Assembly (NCBI RefSeq): GCF_016924665.1
Contig: NZ_JAFFJT010000019.1
Location: forward strand, 1 to 64,000
DNA: 64,000 bases
Reading direction: 5' to 3'
From: Nocardioides sp. SYSU D00038
GTDB lineage: Bacteria; Actinomycetota; Actinomycetes; Propionibacteriales; Nocardioidaceae
Part shown: piece by piece, positions 13,604-22,371 of the stretch
Layout of the letters: every line of letters starts with the position of its first letter
Numbering within the stretch: the first letter of the stretch is position 1
Translations under genes and position numbers: made by a program
The notes under the pieces: model-generated
Databases searched by the model: none
What the model was told of the DNA's origin: nothing
What the model saw: the letters and a program-made list of their open reading frames with translations, nothing else

Positions 13604-15693
13604 GGCAGCACCACCGTCACCCTCGCTCCCGTTCCGTCACTCCCGGCGCTGGCCATCTCGAAGGTGCCGCCCAGCTCGGCGGCGCGCTCGCGCATCGACG
13701 CCAGGCCGATGCCGGTCACCGCCCCGCTCGGCACCCCGGCGCCGTCGTCGGTCACGCTGAGCCGGACGGCGCCACCGAGCCGGTCGAGCACCACGGAGCA
13801 GTGCCGCGCGCCGGAGTGGCGGTAGGCGTTGAGGACGGCCTCCGCAGCCACGTGGTAGAGCGCCACCTGGCGCCGGCTGTCGAGCTCGTCGGGTCGCTCG
13901 GCCGAGACCGTGACCGCGAAGCGGGACTGGGTGAACCGCTGGGCGAGTGCGTCGAGCGCCTCGCCCAGCCGGCCGTGCTCGAGCGCCGGCGGCAGCAGCA
14001 CCCGGGCCATCTGGCGCACGTCCTCGGCCCGGTGCGAGAGCTCCTCCTGGAGCTGGCCGAGCAGCACGGCGTCGTCGGGCTCGAGCGTGGAGGTCTTGTC
14101 GATGGCGGCCAGCGCGAGCGAGATGCCGGCCAGGCTCGGACCGAGCCCGTCGTGGAGCTCGCGCCGCAGCAGCCGGCGCTCCTCCTGACGCACGTCGACC
14201 AGGCGGGTGCGGGCCCCCTCGAGCTCGGAGTTGACCAGGGCGAGGTCGAGCGCCACCGCGACCAGGCCGGCGATCTGCCACACCAGCTGGACGGTGCGAC
14301 CGTCGAGGCGCTCGCCCGACGGCGCCCCGAGCCGGAGCACCCCCACCTCGCGACCGCGGCTGTGCAGCGGCACCGACACCATCCGGTCGTGCGGCTGGCC
14401 GCTGGCGACCCGCAGCCCGGGTCCCCGCGACTCCACCACGACCGCGTCCAGCCGCAGGCTCCGGCGCAGCCCGTCGGCCAGGCCCTCGAGGATGGTGAGG
14501 TCGTCGCTGCCGGTGCTCATGTCGGTGCCGAGCCGGTCGAGCAGCTCGCCGGCGTCGGTGGTCGACCCGAAGACCAGCCGCTCCACCCGGCGCTGCAGCC
14601 AGGTCCGCACCGGCATCACCACCAGCGCGAGCAGCGCCACCGACAGCAGGCCCGCGGAGTCGCGACCGACGGGCAGCACCCGGCCACCGGCCCACACCAG
14701 CACGACGTACGCGCCCAGCACCGCAGTGGTGAGCAGGGCGCCGACGGTGGCCCGGCTGACGGCCAGGTCGAGGTTCCAGGAGTCGTGGCGCACCACCAGC
14801 ACGAAGATCGCCGCGGGCAGCATCACCATCGCCGCGAACAGGCCGGCGGCGCTCAGCCCGAGCAACGGCTGCCCCAGGGAGAGGCCGACCTCGAAGACGA
14901 GGTAGGCGAACGACGTCAGCGCCACCGCGACCAGCACCCACAGCAGCGACCGCCGCTCGCCGGGCTCGGCGCGGCGGGCCCGCCACCCGAGGTGGGCGAC
15001 GCCGACCAGGCCGAGGAGGAAGTAGACGGGGATGACCGCGGCGTCGTAGGCGGCCGCGGCGTCGGAGACCGCACCGCCGCCGGTGACCGGGTTGGTCGGG
15101 CCGCCCTCGATCTGGGAGAGGTAGCGCACCACACCGGCCGACAGCGCGACGAGGAGACCGACGACCGCCGCCACCAGCCGCGGCCCGCTCGGCCCCCGCT
15201 GCCCGATCAGCCAGGGCACCACGAGCAGGCAGACCAGGGCTCCGGTGACCCAGCCCGCGACGATCACCTGCACGACCGCGGCGTAGCCGGGCAGGTCGCG
15301 GTCGAGGCCGAGCACGGCGTACTGGATGCCGAAGCCGGTGAGGGCGAAGCCGAGCGCGACGAGCTGGAGCGCCCAGCCGATGACGTGCCCGCTGCGGATC
15401 ATCACCAGCGCCCCGAACGGGCCGTAGAGGAGCGCCAGCACGACGTCGGTGACGAAGAACTCGGGGTGCACGGCGAAGTCGGGGGAGTCGGCGCCGAGGT
15501 TGGCCACCGCGATCACGACCGAGACCAGGGAGAGCAGGCAGATCAGGCCGCCGAGGCCGATCGCGACCGGACGGTGGATGCCGGGGGCGCCGGGGACGAC
15601 GCGCACGCCGACCACCACCCCTGCCCCTGCCATGCCGTCCGCCGTTCCGACCGTGGGCCGCTGCGCGGCCATCGAGCCATCATCGTGCCTCAC
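13600..15693 (-). CDS. multi-pass sensor histidine kinase (NarL-type, HisKA_3)
   Basis: A 697-residue sensor kinase. The N-terminal half carries about ten membrane helices (roughly residues 40-380). A linker of about 150 residues resembles a degenerate GAF sensor. A HisKA_3 dimerisation domain follows, with phospho-acceptor His514 in RRELHDGLGPSLAG, then a HATPase_c domain with the N-box AEAVLNAYRHSGA and the glycine box DDGAGV and GIGLASMRERA. It is paired with the downstream response regulator through a 4-nt overlap. The start is uncertain: GTG at 15693 is given, but ATG at 15672 or 15633 are possible, and none has a strong ribosome-binding site. The signal sensed is unknown. Confidence 0.9.
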   Translation of the reverse strand: MRHDDGSMAAQRPTVGTADGMAGAGVVVGVRVVPGAPGIHRPVAIGLGGLICLLSLVSVVIAVANLGADSPDFAVHPEFFVTDVVLALLYGPFGALVMIRSGHVIGWALQLVALGFALTGFGIQYAVLGLDRDLPGYAAVVQVIVAGWVTGALVCLLVVPWLIGQRGPSGPRLVAAVVGLLVALSAGVVRYLSQIEGGPTNPVTGGGAVSDAAAAYDAAVIPVYFLLGLVGVAHLGWRARRAEPGERRSLLWVLVAVALTSFAYLVFEVGLSLGQPLLGLSAAGLFAAMVMLPAAIFVLVVRHDSWNLDLAVSRATVGALLTTAVLGAYVVLVWAGGRVLPVGRDSAGLLSVALLALVVMPVRTWLQRRVERLVFGSTTDAGELLDRLGTDMSTGSDDLTILEGLADGLRRSLRLDAVVVESRGPGLRVASGQPHDRMVSVPLHSRGREVGVLRLGAPSGERLDGRTVQLVWQIAGLVAVALDLALVNSELEGARTRLVDVRQEERRLLRRELHDGLGPSLAGISLALAAIDKTSTLEPDDAVLLGQLQEELSHRAEDVRQMARVLLPPALEHGRLGEALDALAQRFTQSRFAVTVSAERPDELDSRRQVALYHVAAEAVLNAYRHSGARHCSVVLDRLGGAVRLSVTDDGAGVPSGAVTGIGLASMRERAAELGGTFEMASAGSDGTGARVTVVLP

Positions 15694-15783
15694 CCGGCCC
15701 GGGGTTCAGGGTCGGATGGCCCGAGAGACCGGGACGCGGGCGGCGATGTAGGCGCGCTCGGGTGGCCTTGCGACAATGGCGGG

Positions 15784-17025
15784 GTGAGCGTGCCCACCTC
15801 CACCGACGTGCTGGTCGTCGGCGCCGGCCCGGCCGGCTCCGCGGCCGCGGCCTGGGCCGCGCGCGGCGGGGCCGACGTGGTGCTCGCTGACGCCGCGGTC
15901 TTCCCCCGCGACAAGACCTGCGGCGACGGGCTCACCCCGCGCGCGATCGGCGAGCTGTCGCGGCTCGGGCTCGAGGACTGGCTGCGCGCCCGGGCCGTCA
16001 ACCGGGGCCTGCGCGCCCACGGCTTCGGCCAGACCCTGCTGCTCCCGTGGCCCGGCGGCACGCTGCCCGACTGGGGCTCCGCGGTCGCCCGCACCGAGCT
16101 CGACGACCACCTGCGCACCACCGCGGTCAAGAGCGGCGCGTCGGGGGTCGACGGCGCCCGGGCGGTCGACGTACGTCGGGAGGGCGACCGGGTCGCCGCG
16201 GTGGTGTTCAAGGGCGCCGAGGGCACCTTCGAGATCGCCTGCCGCCGGCTGGTCGTCGCCGACGGCGTCCGCTCGCCGCTCGGCAAGGTGCTCGGCCGAG
16301 AGTGGCACCGCGACACCGTCTACGGCGTGGCCGGGCGCTCCTACGTCTCCTCCGCGATGGCCGACGACCCGTGGATCAGCTCCCACCTCGAGCTGCGGGG
16401 CGAGGACGGCGCCATCCTGTCCGGCTACGGCTGGATCTTCCCGCTGGGCAAGGACTCCGGCGAGGTCAACCTCGGCGTCGGCACCCTCGCCACCGCCAAG
16501 CGCCCGGCCAACATCGCGATCAAGCCGTTGATGCACTTCTACGCCGAGGCCCGCCGCGAGGAGTTCGCCCTCACCGGCGACCTGCGGATGCCGACCTCGG
16601 CGCTGCTGCCGATGGGCGGCGCCGTGAGCAACGTCGCCGGACCCAACTGGGCGCTGATCGGCGACGCCGCCGGCTGCGTGAACCCCCTCAACGGCGAGGG
16701 CATCGACTACGGCCTCGAGACCGGCCGGCTGGTCGCCGAGATGATCGCCGACGGCGACGACCTCGCCACCGCCTGGCCCGCCCTGCTCCGCGACCACTAC
16801 GGCGAGGCCTTCTCGATCGCCCGCCGCCTCGCCGGCCTGGTCACCGTCCCCCGCCTCCTCCCCGCCCTCGGCCCCGCCGGCATGCGCTCGGACTGGCTGA
16901 TGACCCTCGCGCTGCGCTGGATGGGCAACCTGGTCACCGACGACGACCGTGACCGCGCCGCCCGGGTCTGGCGCTGGGCCGGCCGCCGCTCGCTCGCCCG
17001 CGACGCCCGGCCGCCGTTCTCCTGA
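15784..17025 (+). CDS. geranylgeranyl reductase family FAD-dependent oxidoreductase
   Basis: A 413-residue flavoprotein that probably reduces isoprenoid double bonds. In actinobacteria this family includes MenJ, which saturates one isoprene unit of menaquinone. The dinucleotide-binding motif VLVVGAGPAGSAAAAWAARG is at the N-terminus, the family motif FPRDKTCGDGLTPRAI follows near residue 45, and the second FAD motif is ALIGDAAGCVNPLNGEGIDYG. The GTG start is preceded by GACAAT with a 6-nt gap, the pattern of a leaderless transcript. It is divergent from the sensor kinase. Assignment to MenJ rather than another lipid reductase is inference. Confidence 0.88.
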   Translation: MSVPTSTDVLVVGAGPAGSAAAAWAARGGADVVLADAAVFPRDKTCGDGLTPRAIGELSRLGLEDWLRARAVNRGLRAHGFGQTLLLPWPGGTLPDWGSAVARTELDDHLRTTAVKSGASGVDGARAVDVRREGDRVAAVVFKGAEGTFEIACRRLVVADGVRSPLGKVLGREWHRDTVYGVAGRSYVSSAMADDPWISSHLELRGEDGAILSGYGWIFPLGKDSGEVNLGVGTLATAKRPANIAIKPLMHFYAEARREEFALTGDLRMPTSALLPMGGAVSNVAGPNWALIGDAAGCVNPLNGEGIDYGLETGRLVAEMIADGDDLATAWPALLRDHYGEAFSIARRLAGLVTVPRLLPALGPAGMRSDWLMTLALRWMGNLVTDDDRDRAARVWRWAGRRSLARDARPPFS

Positions 17026-17040
17026 GGGGTCTCGCTGCCC

Positions 17041-18585
17041 CTGGTTGAGGTCCGAGGAGCGTCAGCGACGAGCCTCGAGACCCGGTGAGCCGAACGCCCT
17101 CCCTCGCTCGGGAACCGGGTCACTCCGGTGGTGACTCGGGGACGCCCGCGCGCCTCGCTCGTCGGCGCGGTTGGCGCTGGTTGAGGTGCGAGGAGCGCTA
17201 GCGACGAGCCTCGAAACCCGGTGAGTGCGAACGCCCTCCCCTCGCTCGGGCGTTGGGCCACTCCCGTGGTGACTCGGGGCGCCCGCGCGGCTAGCAGGCC
17301 GACGCTCGCCGTCAAGAATTCCCTGCGGCGCCTTCGGCGTCCTTGACCGCGAGCCTCGGTCTGCCTGCTGTACGGCGCACTGCCGGCACTTGCAAGCTGG
17401 CGCCGCCAGCAGTGCGCGGGCGCTCGTACCCACCGCTGGTTGAGGAGGGACGAAGTCCCGTCTCGAAACCCGGTGAGACGAACGCCCTCCCGCAACCACC
17501 CGGCGGGCAACCCAGGTTTCGCCGAGCCGTCGTTAATTAACGCCGGGTCGGCGCAACCCCGATGCGCATCTGGCGGTTGCGGGAGGGCATTCGGTGCGGG
17601 GGTTTCGAGACAGTCGCTAGCGCGACTTCCTCAACCACCGGGCGCTGGTTGAGGTGCGAGGAGCGCTAGCGACGAGCCTCGAAACCCGGTGAGCCGAACG
17701 CCCTTCCTTGCTCGGGATTCGGCTCACTCCCGTGGTGACTCGGGGCGCCCGCGCGCCTAGCAGGCCGACGCTCGCCGTCAAGGATTCCCTGCGGCGCCTT
17801 CGGCGTCCTTGACCGCGAGCCTCGGTCGACCAGGTACGACGGCGCACTGCCGGCACTCGCAAGCTCGCGCCGCCAGCACTGCGCGGGCTTCGTGGACCGC
17901 TGGTTGAGGAAGGACGAAGTCCTGTCTCGAAGCCCGGTGAGCCGGCAGCCCTCCGGCAACCCTCCGGCGGGCAACCCAGGTTTCGCCGAGCCGGCGGTAG
18001 TTGACGACGGCTCGGCGATACCCGAGTCCGCATCCGTGGGGGCGGCAGGGTGTTCGGCCTGCGGGGGTTTCGAGACAGTCGCTAGCGCGACTTCCTCAAC
18101 CACCGGCAGCAGCGCCCGGCGCTGGTTGAGGTGTGAGGAGCGCTAGCGACGAGCCTCGAAACCCGGCGAGCCAAACGCCCTCCCTGGCTCGGGACTCGGG
18201 TCACTCCCGTGGTGACTCGGGGCGCCCGCGCGGCTAGCAGGCCGACGCTCGCTGTCAAGGATTCCCTGCGGCGCCTTCGGCGTCCTTGACTGCGAGCCTC
18301 GGTCGGCCTGCTGGTACGGCGCACTGCCGGCACTCGCAAGCTCGCGCCGCCAGCCTGCGCGGGCGCTCGCTCGTACCCACCGCTGGTTGAGGAAGGCGTG
18401 CAACGCCTGTCTCGAAACCCGGTGAGCCGAACGTCCTCCCGCAACCACCCGCGGGCAACCCAGGTTTCGCCGAGCCGTCGTCAATTGACGACGGGTCGGC
18501 GATACCCGAGTCCGCATCCGTGGGGGACGGAGGGCGGTCGGCCGGCGGGGGTTTCGAGACAGTCGCTAGCGCGACTTCCTCGACC
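17041..18585 (+). repeat. hairpin-rich tandem repeat array A
   Basis: This non-coding stretch contains three units of about 460 bp (17179-17636, 17647-18101, 18124-18585) plus a partial unit at 17041-17178. Each unit holds, in order: a GGTTGAGG...CCTCGAAACC hairpin with CGCTAGCG in the middle; a segment able to form two long hairpins; a second GGTTGAGG...CTCGAAACC hairpin (17438-17470, 17902-17934, 18384-18419) with a variable stem; a spacer with a GTCAATTGAC-type palindrome; and the same hairpin type in inverse orientation (17601-17636, 18066-18101, 18550-18585). No convincing gene is present: the open frames here have no ribosome-binding site and repeat with the array. The array ends just upstream of a DUF222-HNH gene. 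Confidence 0.85.
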
Positions 18586-18602
18586 ACCGGCGAGCAAGGT
18601 AA

Positions 18603-18687
18603 CGATCGGGTCACAACCCCGAATCCCGTTGTGGGCAACGCGGAAACCAGGCCGGGGACTGTCGGTGGTCGGTGCTTGGGTAGAGGC
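18603..18687 (+). repeat. conserved 85-bp leader upstream of the first DUF222-HNH gene
   Basis: These 85 bp match 61131-61215 almost exactly (CGATCGGGTCACAAC at one end, GCTTGGGTAGAGGC directly before the ATG at the other). Both copies lie directly between a repeat array and a DUF222-HNH start codon, so the block probably holds the promoter and leader of the gene. No standard -35/-10 pair is obvious. Confidence 0.7.
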
Positions 18688-19908
18688 ATGACAGCGAAGG
18701 TCACACCCCACGGACGGCACCGCATCTCGCGTGCCGTCGCGGAGGTGCGCGCCACGCTGGGCGCGGTCGGGGAGCTGCCGCTGTGGAGCATGCAGGCACC
18801 TGAGGCCGCCGAGACCCTCACCGAGATCGCCAAGCTCGAGTCCCAGGTGGCGGCGCTGAAGCTGAGGGTCGCCAGGCACGCCCAGACCCAGAAGGTCGAA
18901 GCCGCCTCCGGCGCCACCAGCACCGCGGCGTGGCTCGCGGTCGCCACCCGCGCGACCCGCCGCGAGACCGCCAGGACGATGCGGCTGGCAGAACAGCTCG
19001 ACACCATGCCTACCGTCGCGCAAGCGCTTGGACGCGGTGAGCTGCTGCTGGAGCAGGCCGAGGTCATCGCCCGCGCGATCGACAAGCTCCCCGACGACAC
19101 CGACCCGCAGATCCGCGAGCAGGCACAGGTCAAGCTCGTCGAGCTGGCCCAGCAGCACGACGCCAAGGACCTGATCGTCCTCGGCAACCGGATCCTTGAC
19201 ATCGTCTGCCCCGAGGTCGGCGAAGCGGCCGAAGCAGCCGCGCTGGCCAGGGAGGAGCGCGAGGCCGAGAAGGCCTGCAAGCTCACCATGCTCGACGACG
19301 GCGAGGGCCGAACCCACGGCCGGTTCGTGATCCCGACGATGCACGCCGAAGCTTTGAAGAAGGCGCTGTTCGCCCACGCGGCGCTGACCCACGAGAAGGT
19401 GACCTCGCAGTCGCTGGGGCAGGCGTTCTGCGACTACATCCTCCGCTACCCCGCAGACGCCCTGCCGCAGCGCGGGGGCGTGAACGCCACCGTCGTCGTG
19501 ACCATCCCGCTGGCGGTGCTGGAAGGCCGGCTCGCCGCCTGCGAGCTCGACACCGGCACCCGGATCAGCCCCGGCGCCGCCCGCAGGCTTGCCTGCGAAG
19601 CCGGACTCATCCCCGCCGTCCTCGATGCGCGGTCCCAGGTCCTCGACCTCGGCCGCACCCGACGACTGTTCACCACCCCGCAGCGCATCGCGCTCGGCCT
19701 GCAGCAGAAGACCTGCCGCAGCGAGGGTTGCGACCGGCCAGCGTCGACCTGCGAGGCCCACCACAAGACCCGCTGGACCGACGGCGGCAGGACCGACCTC
19801 CGCGACGGCGTCCTCCTCTGCCCCTCACACCACCAACGCGCCCACGACCCGACGTACCGGACGACCTACCTGCCCACCGGCACGGTCCGGTTCCACAGAC
19901 GCACGTGA
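18688..19908 (+). CDS. DUF222 / HNH endonuclease domain protein, copy 1
   Basis: A 406-residue protein. Residues about 15-300 form the DUF222 region (13E12-repeat family of mycobacteria), largely helical with LTEIAKLESQVAALKLRVA near the start. The C-terminus is an HNH nuclease domain: a CRSEGC knuckle, then CEAHHKTRWTDGG and LLCPSHHQRAHD, giving a Cys4-type zinc/HNH fold. Family members are thought to be DNA endonucleases, but biological roles are not established. A second copy at 61216-62436 has exactly the same length and about nine in ten identical residues. The ATG start is supported by conservation of sequence right up to it. It follows repeat array A, and a degenerate hairpin repeat begins just after its stop. 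Confidence 0.88.
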   Translation: MTAKVTPHGRHRISRAVAEVRATLGAVGELPLWSMQAPEAAETLTEIAKLESQVAALKLRVARHAQTQKVEAASGATSTAAWLAVATRATRRETARTMRLAEQLDTMPTVAQALGRGELLLEQAEVIARAIDKLPDDTDPQIREQAQVKLVELAQQHDAKDLIVLGNRILDIVCPEVGEAAEAAALAREEREAEKACKLTMLDDGEGRTHGRFVIPTMHAEALKKALFAHAALTHEKVTSQSLGQAFCDYILRYPADALPQRGGVNATVVVTIPLAVLEGRLAACELDTGTRISPGAARRLACEAGLIPAVLDARSQVLDLGRTRRLFTTPQRIALGLQQKTCRSEGCDRPASTCEAHHKTRWTDGGRTDLRDGVLLCPSHHQRAHDPTYRTTYLPTGTVRFHRRT

Positions 19909-19918
19909 GGGACCGACC

Positions 19919-20012
19919 GCTGCTTGAGGAAGGACGAAGTCCTTCACTCGTGACCCCGGTGAGACGAAAGCCCTCCGCAACCACCGCGGAGACAACAAGC
20001 GCCGGGTCGGCG
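19919..20012 (+). repeat. degenerate copy of the array hairpin
   Basis: Eleven nt after the HNH stop codon is CTTGAGGAAGGACGAAGTCC, which matches the array hairpin with stem AGGAC/GTCCT, followed by a decayed right end (ACTCGTGACCCCGGTGAG). ACAACAAGCGCCGGGTCGG then recurs as in array B and near 27530. It looks like an old array fragment. Confidence 0.6.
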
Positions 20013-20041
20013 ATGGAGGAGCAGACGCATAGGGTCGGGGA

Positions 20042-20947
20042 GTGGCTCAGGGAAGCGGGAGGAGCGGCCGTGGGGGCCGCCGGACGCAGCGGGTGGCGGC
20101 GTACGCCGTCATCGTCCGCGGCGACCGCATCCTGCTGAGCCGGCTGGCCGAGCGGCTGACCCCTGACGAGCTGTGGACGCTGCCGGGCGGCGGCATCGAG
20201 CACGGCGAGGATCCCCGTGACGCGGTGGTGCGCGAGGTGCACGAGGAGACCGGGCTCGACGTCGAGGTGGGCGACGAGGTGCGGGTCTTCTCGAGCCACC
20301 AGCCGTCGGCCTGGCGGGGTGGGCGGAGGGTCGACGCGTGGTCGGTGCGGATCGTGTACGACGGGTGGGTCGCGCCGGACGCGCCGGCGCCGGAGGTGCA
20401 GGAGGTCGACGGGTCGACCATGGAGGCGGCGTGGAAGCCGCTCGCCGACGTCCTCGACGGGACCGTGCCGACGGTGGCGCTCGTGGGCGAGGCGCTGGCG
20501 GTGCACCGTCCGGCCCGGCTGCAGCGGGTCTCCGCCCACGCGCTGGTGGTCGACGGCGACCGGGTGCTGCTGGTGCGCCATTCGGTGCGGGGCCCCCACC
20601 CCGGCACCTGGAGCCTGCCCGGAGGCGGCATCGAGCACGGCGAGTCGCCGCGCGCTGCCGCGGCCCGCGAGGTGGCGGAGGAGACCGGGCTGGTCGCCGA
20701 GGTCGGCGAGGTGCTCGACGTCGCCGACGCCCACTTCGAGGGCACCGCGCCGTCGGGTCGCCACGAGGACTTCCACGCCGTCCAGCTCGTCTTCGCCGCG
20801 GCCGTCCCGCCCGGCAGCGAGCCCCGGGTCGCCGAGATCGACGGCACGACCGACGCGGTGGCCTGGGTGCCGCTGGCCGAGGTGGGCTCCGAGCGCTACC
20901 CGGTGCGCGAGCTGGTCACCGTCGCCCTGGCCCGACGCATGCGCTGA
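20042..20947 (+). CDS. tandem double-Nudix hydrolase domain protein
   Basis: A 301-residue protein with two complete Nudix domains. The first Nudix box is at about residues 49-71 (GGGIEHGEDPRDAVVREVHE, then ETG). The second is at about 194-216 (GGGIEHGESPRAAAAREVAE, then ETG). Both keep the metal-binding REVxEE core, so both may hydrolyse a nucleoside diphosphate linked to another group; substrates cannot be read from sequence. Each half starts with a similar RVxAxAxVVxGDRxLL strand, pointing to an internal duplication. The GTG start follows TAGGGT by 6 nt, a leaderless pattern. It is monocistronic, with a hairpin downstream. Confidence 0.87.
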   Translation: MAQGSGRSGRGGRRTQRVAAYAVIVRGDRILLSRLAERLTPDELWTLPGGGIEHGEDPRDAVVREVHEETGLDVEVGDEVRVFSSHQPSAWRGGRRVDAWSVRIVYDGWVAPDAPAPEVQEVDGSTMEAAWKPLADVLDGTVPTVALVGEALAVHRPARLQRVSAHALVVDGDRVLLVRHSVRGPHPGTWSLPGGGIEHGESPRAAAAREVAEETGLVAEVGEVLDVADAHFEGTAPSGRHEDFHAVQLVFAAAVPPGSEPRVAEIDGTTDAVAWVPLAEVGSERYPVRELVTVALARRMR

Positions 20948-20965
20948 GACCGCCGCGCGCGGCGT

Positions 20966-21015
20966 ACTTCTCGGCCAGAACTACGACTGGTCGGCCAGAA
21001 CTCCGGCCGAGAAGT
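20966..21015. repeat. inverted repeat enclosing a direct repeat
   Basis: The arms ACTTCTCGGCC (20966-20976) and GGCCGAGAAGT (21005-21015) pair perfectly. Between and overlapping them, TCGGCCAGAACT occurs twice (20971-20982 and 20991-21002). It lies in the gap between the Nudix and transhydrogenase genes. Confidence 0.6.
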
Positions 21016-21018
21016 CAG

Positions 21019-21044
21019 GGTTTCCCCGGTTCACCGGGGAAACC
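21019..21044 (+). terminator. hairpin terminator after the Nudix gene
   Basis: A perfect 11-bp stem (GGTTTCCCCGG and CCGGGGAAACC) with the loop TTCA. It stands about 70 nt after the Nudix stop and before the next promoter, as expected for a terminator. Confidence 0.65.
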
Positions 21045-21107
21045 ACCCCCCGCCCTGTGCGCCGCGCCCACTGACGACCCCAGCACCCCCGCACTAGGGT
21101 CGGCGGG

Positions 21108-22370
21108 GTGAGCGAGACCGTCTTCACCTACGCCGCGCCCGCCCTCAAGTTCGGCCGGGGGGCCGCCGACGAGGTGGGCCACGACCTGCAGGGCTGGGGG
21201 GTGAGGCGGGTGCTGGTGGTGACCGACCCAGGGGTCGCGGCGACCGGCAGCCCGCAGCGGGTCGCCGACCAGCTCACGGCCCGCGGCCTCGAGGTGACGA
21301 CGTACGACGGCGTGCGGGTCGAGCCCACCGACGCCTCGATGGCCGAGGCGATCGAGTTCGCGCGGGCGGCGGGGCCGTTCGACGCGGTCGTCGCGATCGG
21401 GGGCGGGTCGAGCATCGACACCGCCAAGGCCGTCGACCTCCTGCTCACCAACCCCGGCGAGCTCATGGACTACGTCAACGCACCCGTCGGCCGGGCGCTC
21501 GACCCGGTCGAACCGCTGCTGCCGCTGGTCGCGATCCCCACCACCACCGGCACCGGCAGCGAGAGCACCACCATCTGCGTGCTCGACGTGCTCTCCCTGC
21601 ACGTCAAGACCGGCATCTCCCACCCCGCGCTCCGGCCCCGGCTGGCGGTGGTCGACCCGTCGCTGACCGCCACCCAGCCGCCGATGGTCACCGCCGCGGC
21701 CGGGATGGACATCCTCTGCCACGCACTGGAGAGCTACACCGCCAAGTGGTACGGCGACTTCGACGCCAAGCGGCCCGAGCAGCGGGTGCCGTACTGCGGC
21801 GCCAACCCGATCTCCGACCTCTGGTCGGAGCGGGCGATGGGACTGCTCGCCGGCTCGTTCCGGCGCGCGGTCCGCGACGGCTCCGACGAGGTGGCCCGCG
21901 ACGAGATGGCGCTCGCGGCGACGTTCGCCGGCCTCGGCTTCGGCAACGCCGGGGTGCACATCCCCCACGCCAACGCCTACCCGATCGCCGGTCGGGTGCG
22001 CGACTTCCGGCCCGAGGGCTACCCCGACGGCGAGCCGATCGTCCCCCACGGCATGGCGGTGTCGCTGACCGCCCCGGAGGCGTTCCGGTTCACCTTCGAG
22101 GCCGACCCCGCCCGCCACGTGCGCGCCGCCCGGCTGCTCGACCCCGACGCGACCGGCGACGGGCCCGACCTGCTGCCCGGGGTGCTCACCGCGCTCATGC
22201 AGGACGTCGGCATCCCCAACGGCCTGGCCGCGGTCGGCTTCGGTGACGCCGACGTCGACGCCCTGGTCGCGGGCGCGGTGCAGCAGCAGCGCCTGCTGGC
22301 GACCGCGCCGAGGAGTCCCACGGACGAGGACCTCGCGTCGGTGTTCCGGGGGTCGATGGAACACTGGTGA
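21108..22370 (+). CDS. hydroxyacid-oxoacid transhydrogenase-like iron alcohol dehydrogenase
   Basis: A 420-residue iron-containing alcohol dehydrogenase of the HOT/ADHFE1 type. That enzyme couples oxidation of 4-hydroxybutyrate to reduction of 2-oxoglutarate, giving succinate semialdehyde and D-2-hydroxyglutarate. The nucleotide-binding motif is VAIGGGSSIDTAKAVDL, followed by PTTTGTGSES. Metal-binding residues lie in AAGMDILCHALESYTA and the HIPHANAYPIAG segment. The HOT-type insertion PYCGANPISDLWSE supports this subfamily over simple alcohol dehydrogenases. The GTG start follows TAGGGT by 7 nt (leaderless). The next gene starts 1 nt after its stop and encodes a flavin dehydrogenase that could consume the 2-hydroxyacid product. 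Confidence 0.85.
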   Translation: MSETVFTYAAPALKFGRGAADEVGHDLQGWGVRRVLVVTDPGVAATGSPQRVADQLTARGLEVTTYDGVRVEPTDASMAEAIEFARAAGPFDAVVAIGGGSSIDTAKAVDLLLTNPGELMDYVNAPVGRALDPVEPLLPLVAIPTTTGTGSESTTICVLDVLSLHVKTGISHPALRPRLAVVDPSLTATQPPMVTAAAGMDILCHALESYTAKWYGDFDAKRPEQRVPYCGANPISDLWSERAMGLLAGSFRRAVRDGSDEVARDEMALAATFAGLGFGNAGVHIPHANAYPIAGRVRDFRPEGYPDGEPIVPHGMAVSLTAPEAFRFTFEADPARHVRAARLLDPDATGDGPDLLPGVLTALMQDVGIPNGLAAVGFGDADVDALVAGAVQQQRLLATAPRSPTDEDLASVFRGSMEHW

Positions 22371-22371
22371 C

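Noticed and set aside
13801..15783. Plus-strand frame running through the sensor kinase into the reductase gene
   Set aside because: The first 660 codons are antisense to an intact histidine kinase; the reductase starts at GTG 15784 with a -10 box and the FAD motif.
17062..18103. Several frames of about 140 codons in array A with similar repeated products
   Set aside because: They repeat only because the DNA repeats, have no ribosome-binding sites and run through hairpins; not genes.
17041..18585. CRISPR array
   Set aside because: Units are about 460 bp with inner inverted repeats, not 24-40 bp repeats with unique spacers, and there are no cas genes.
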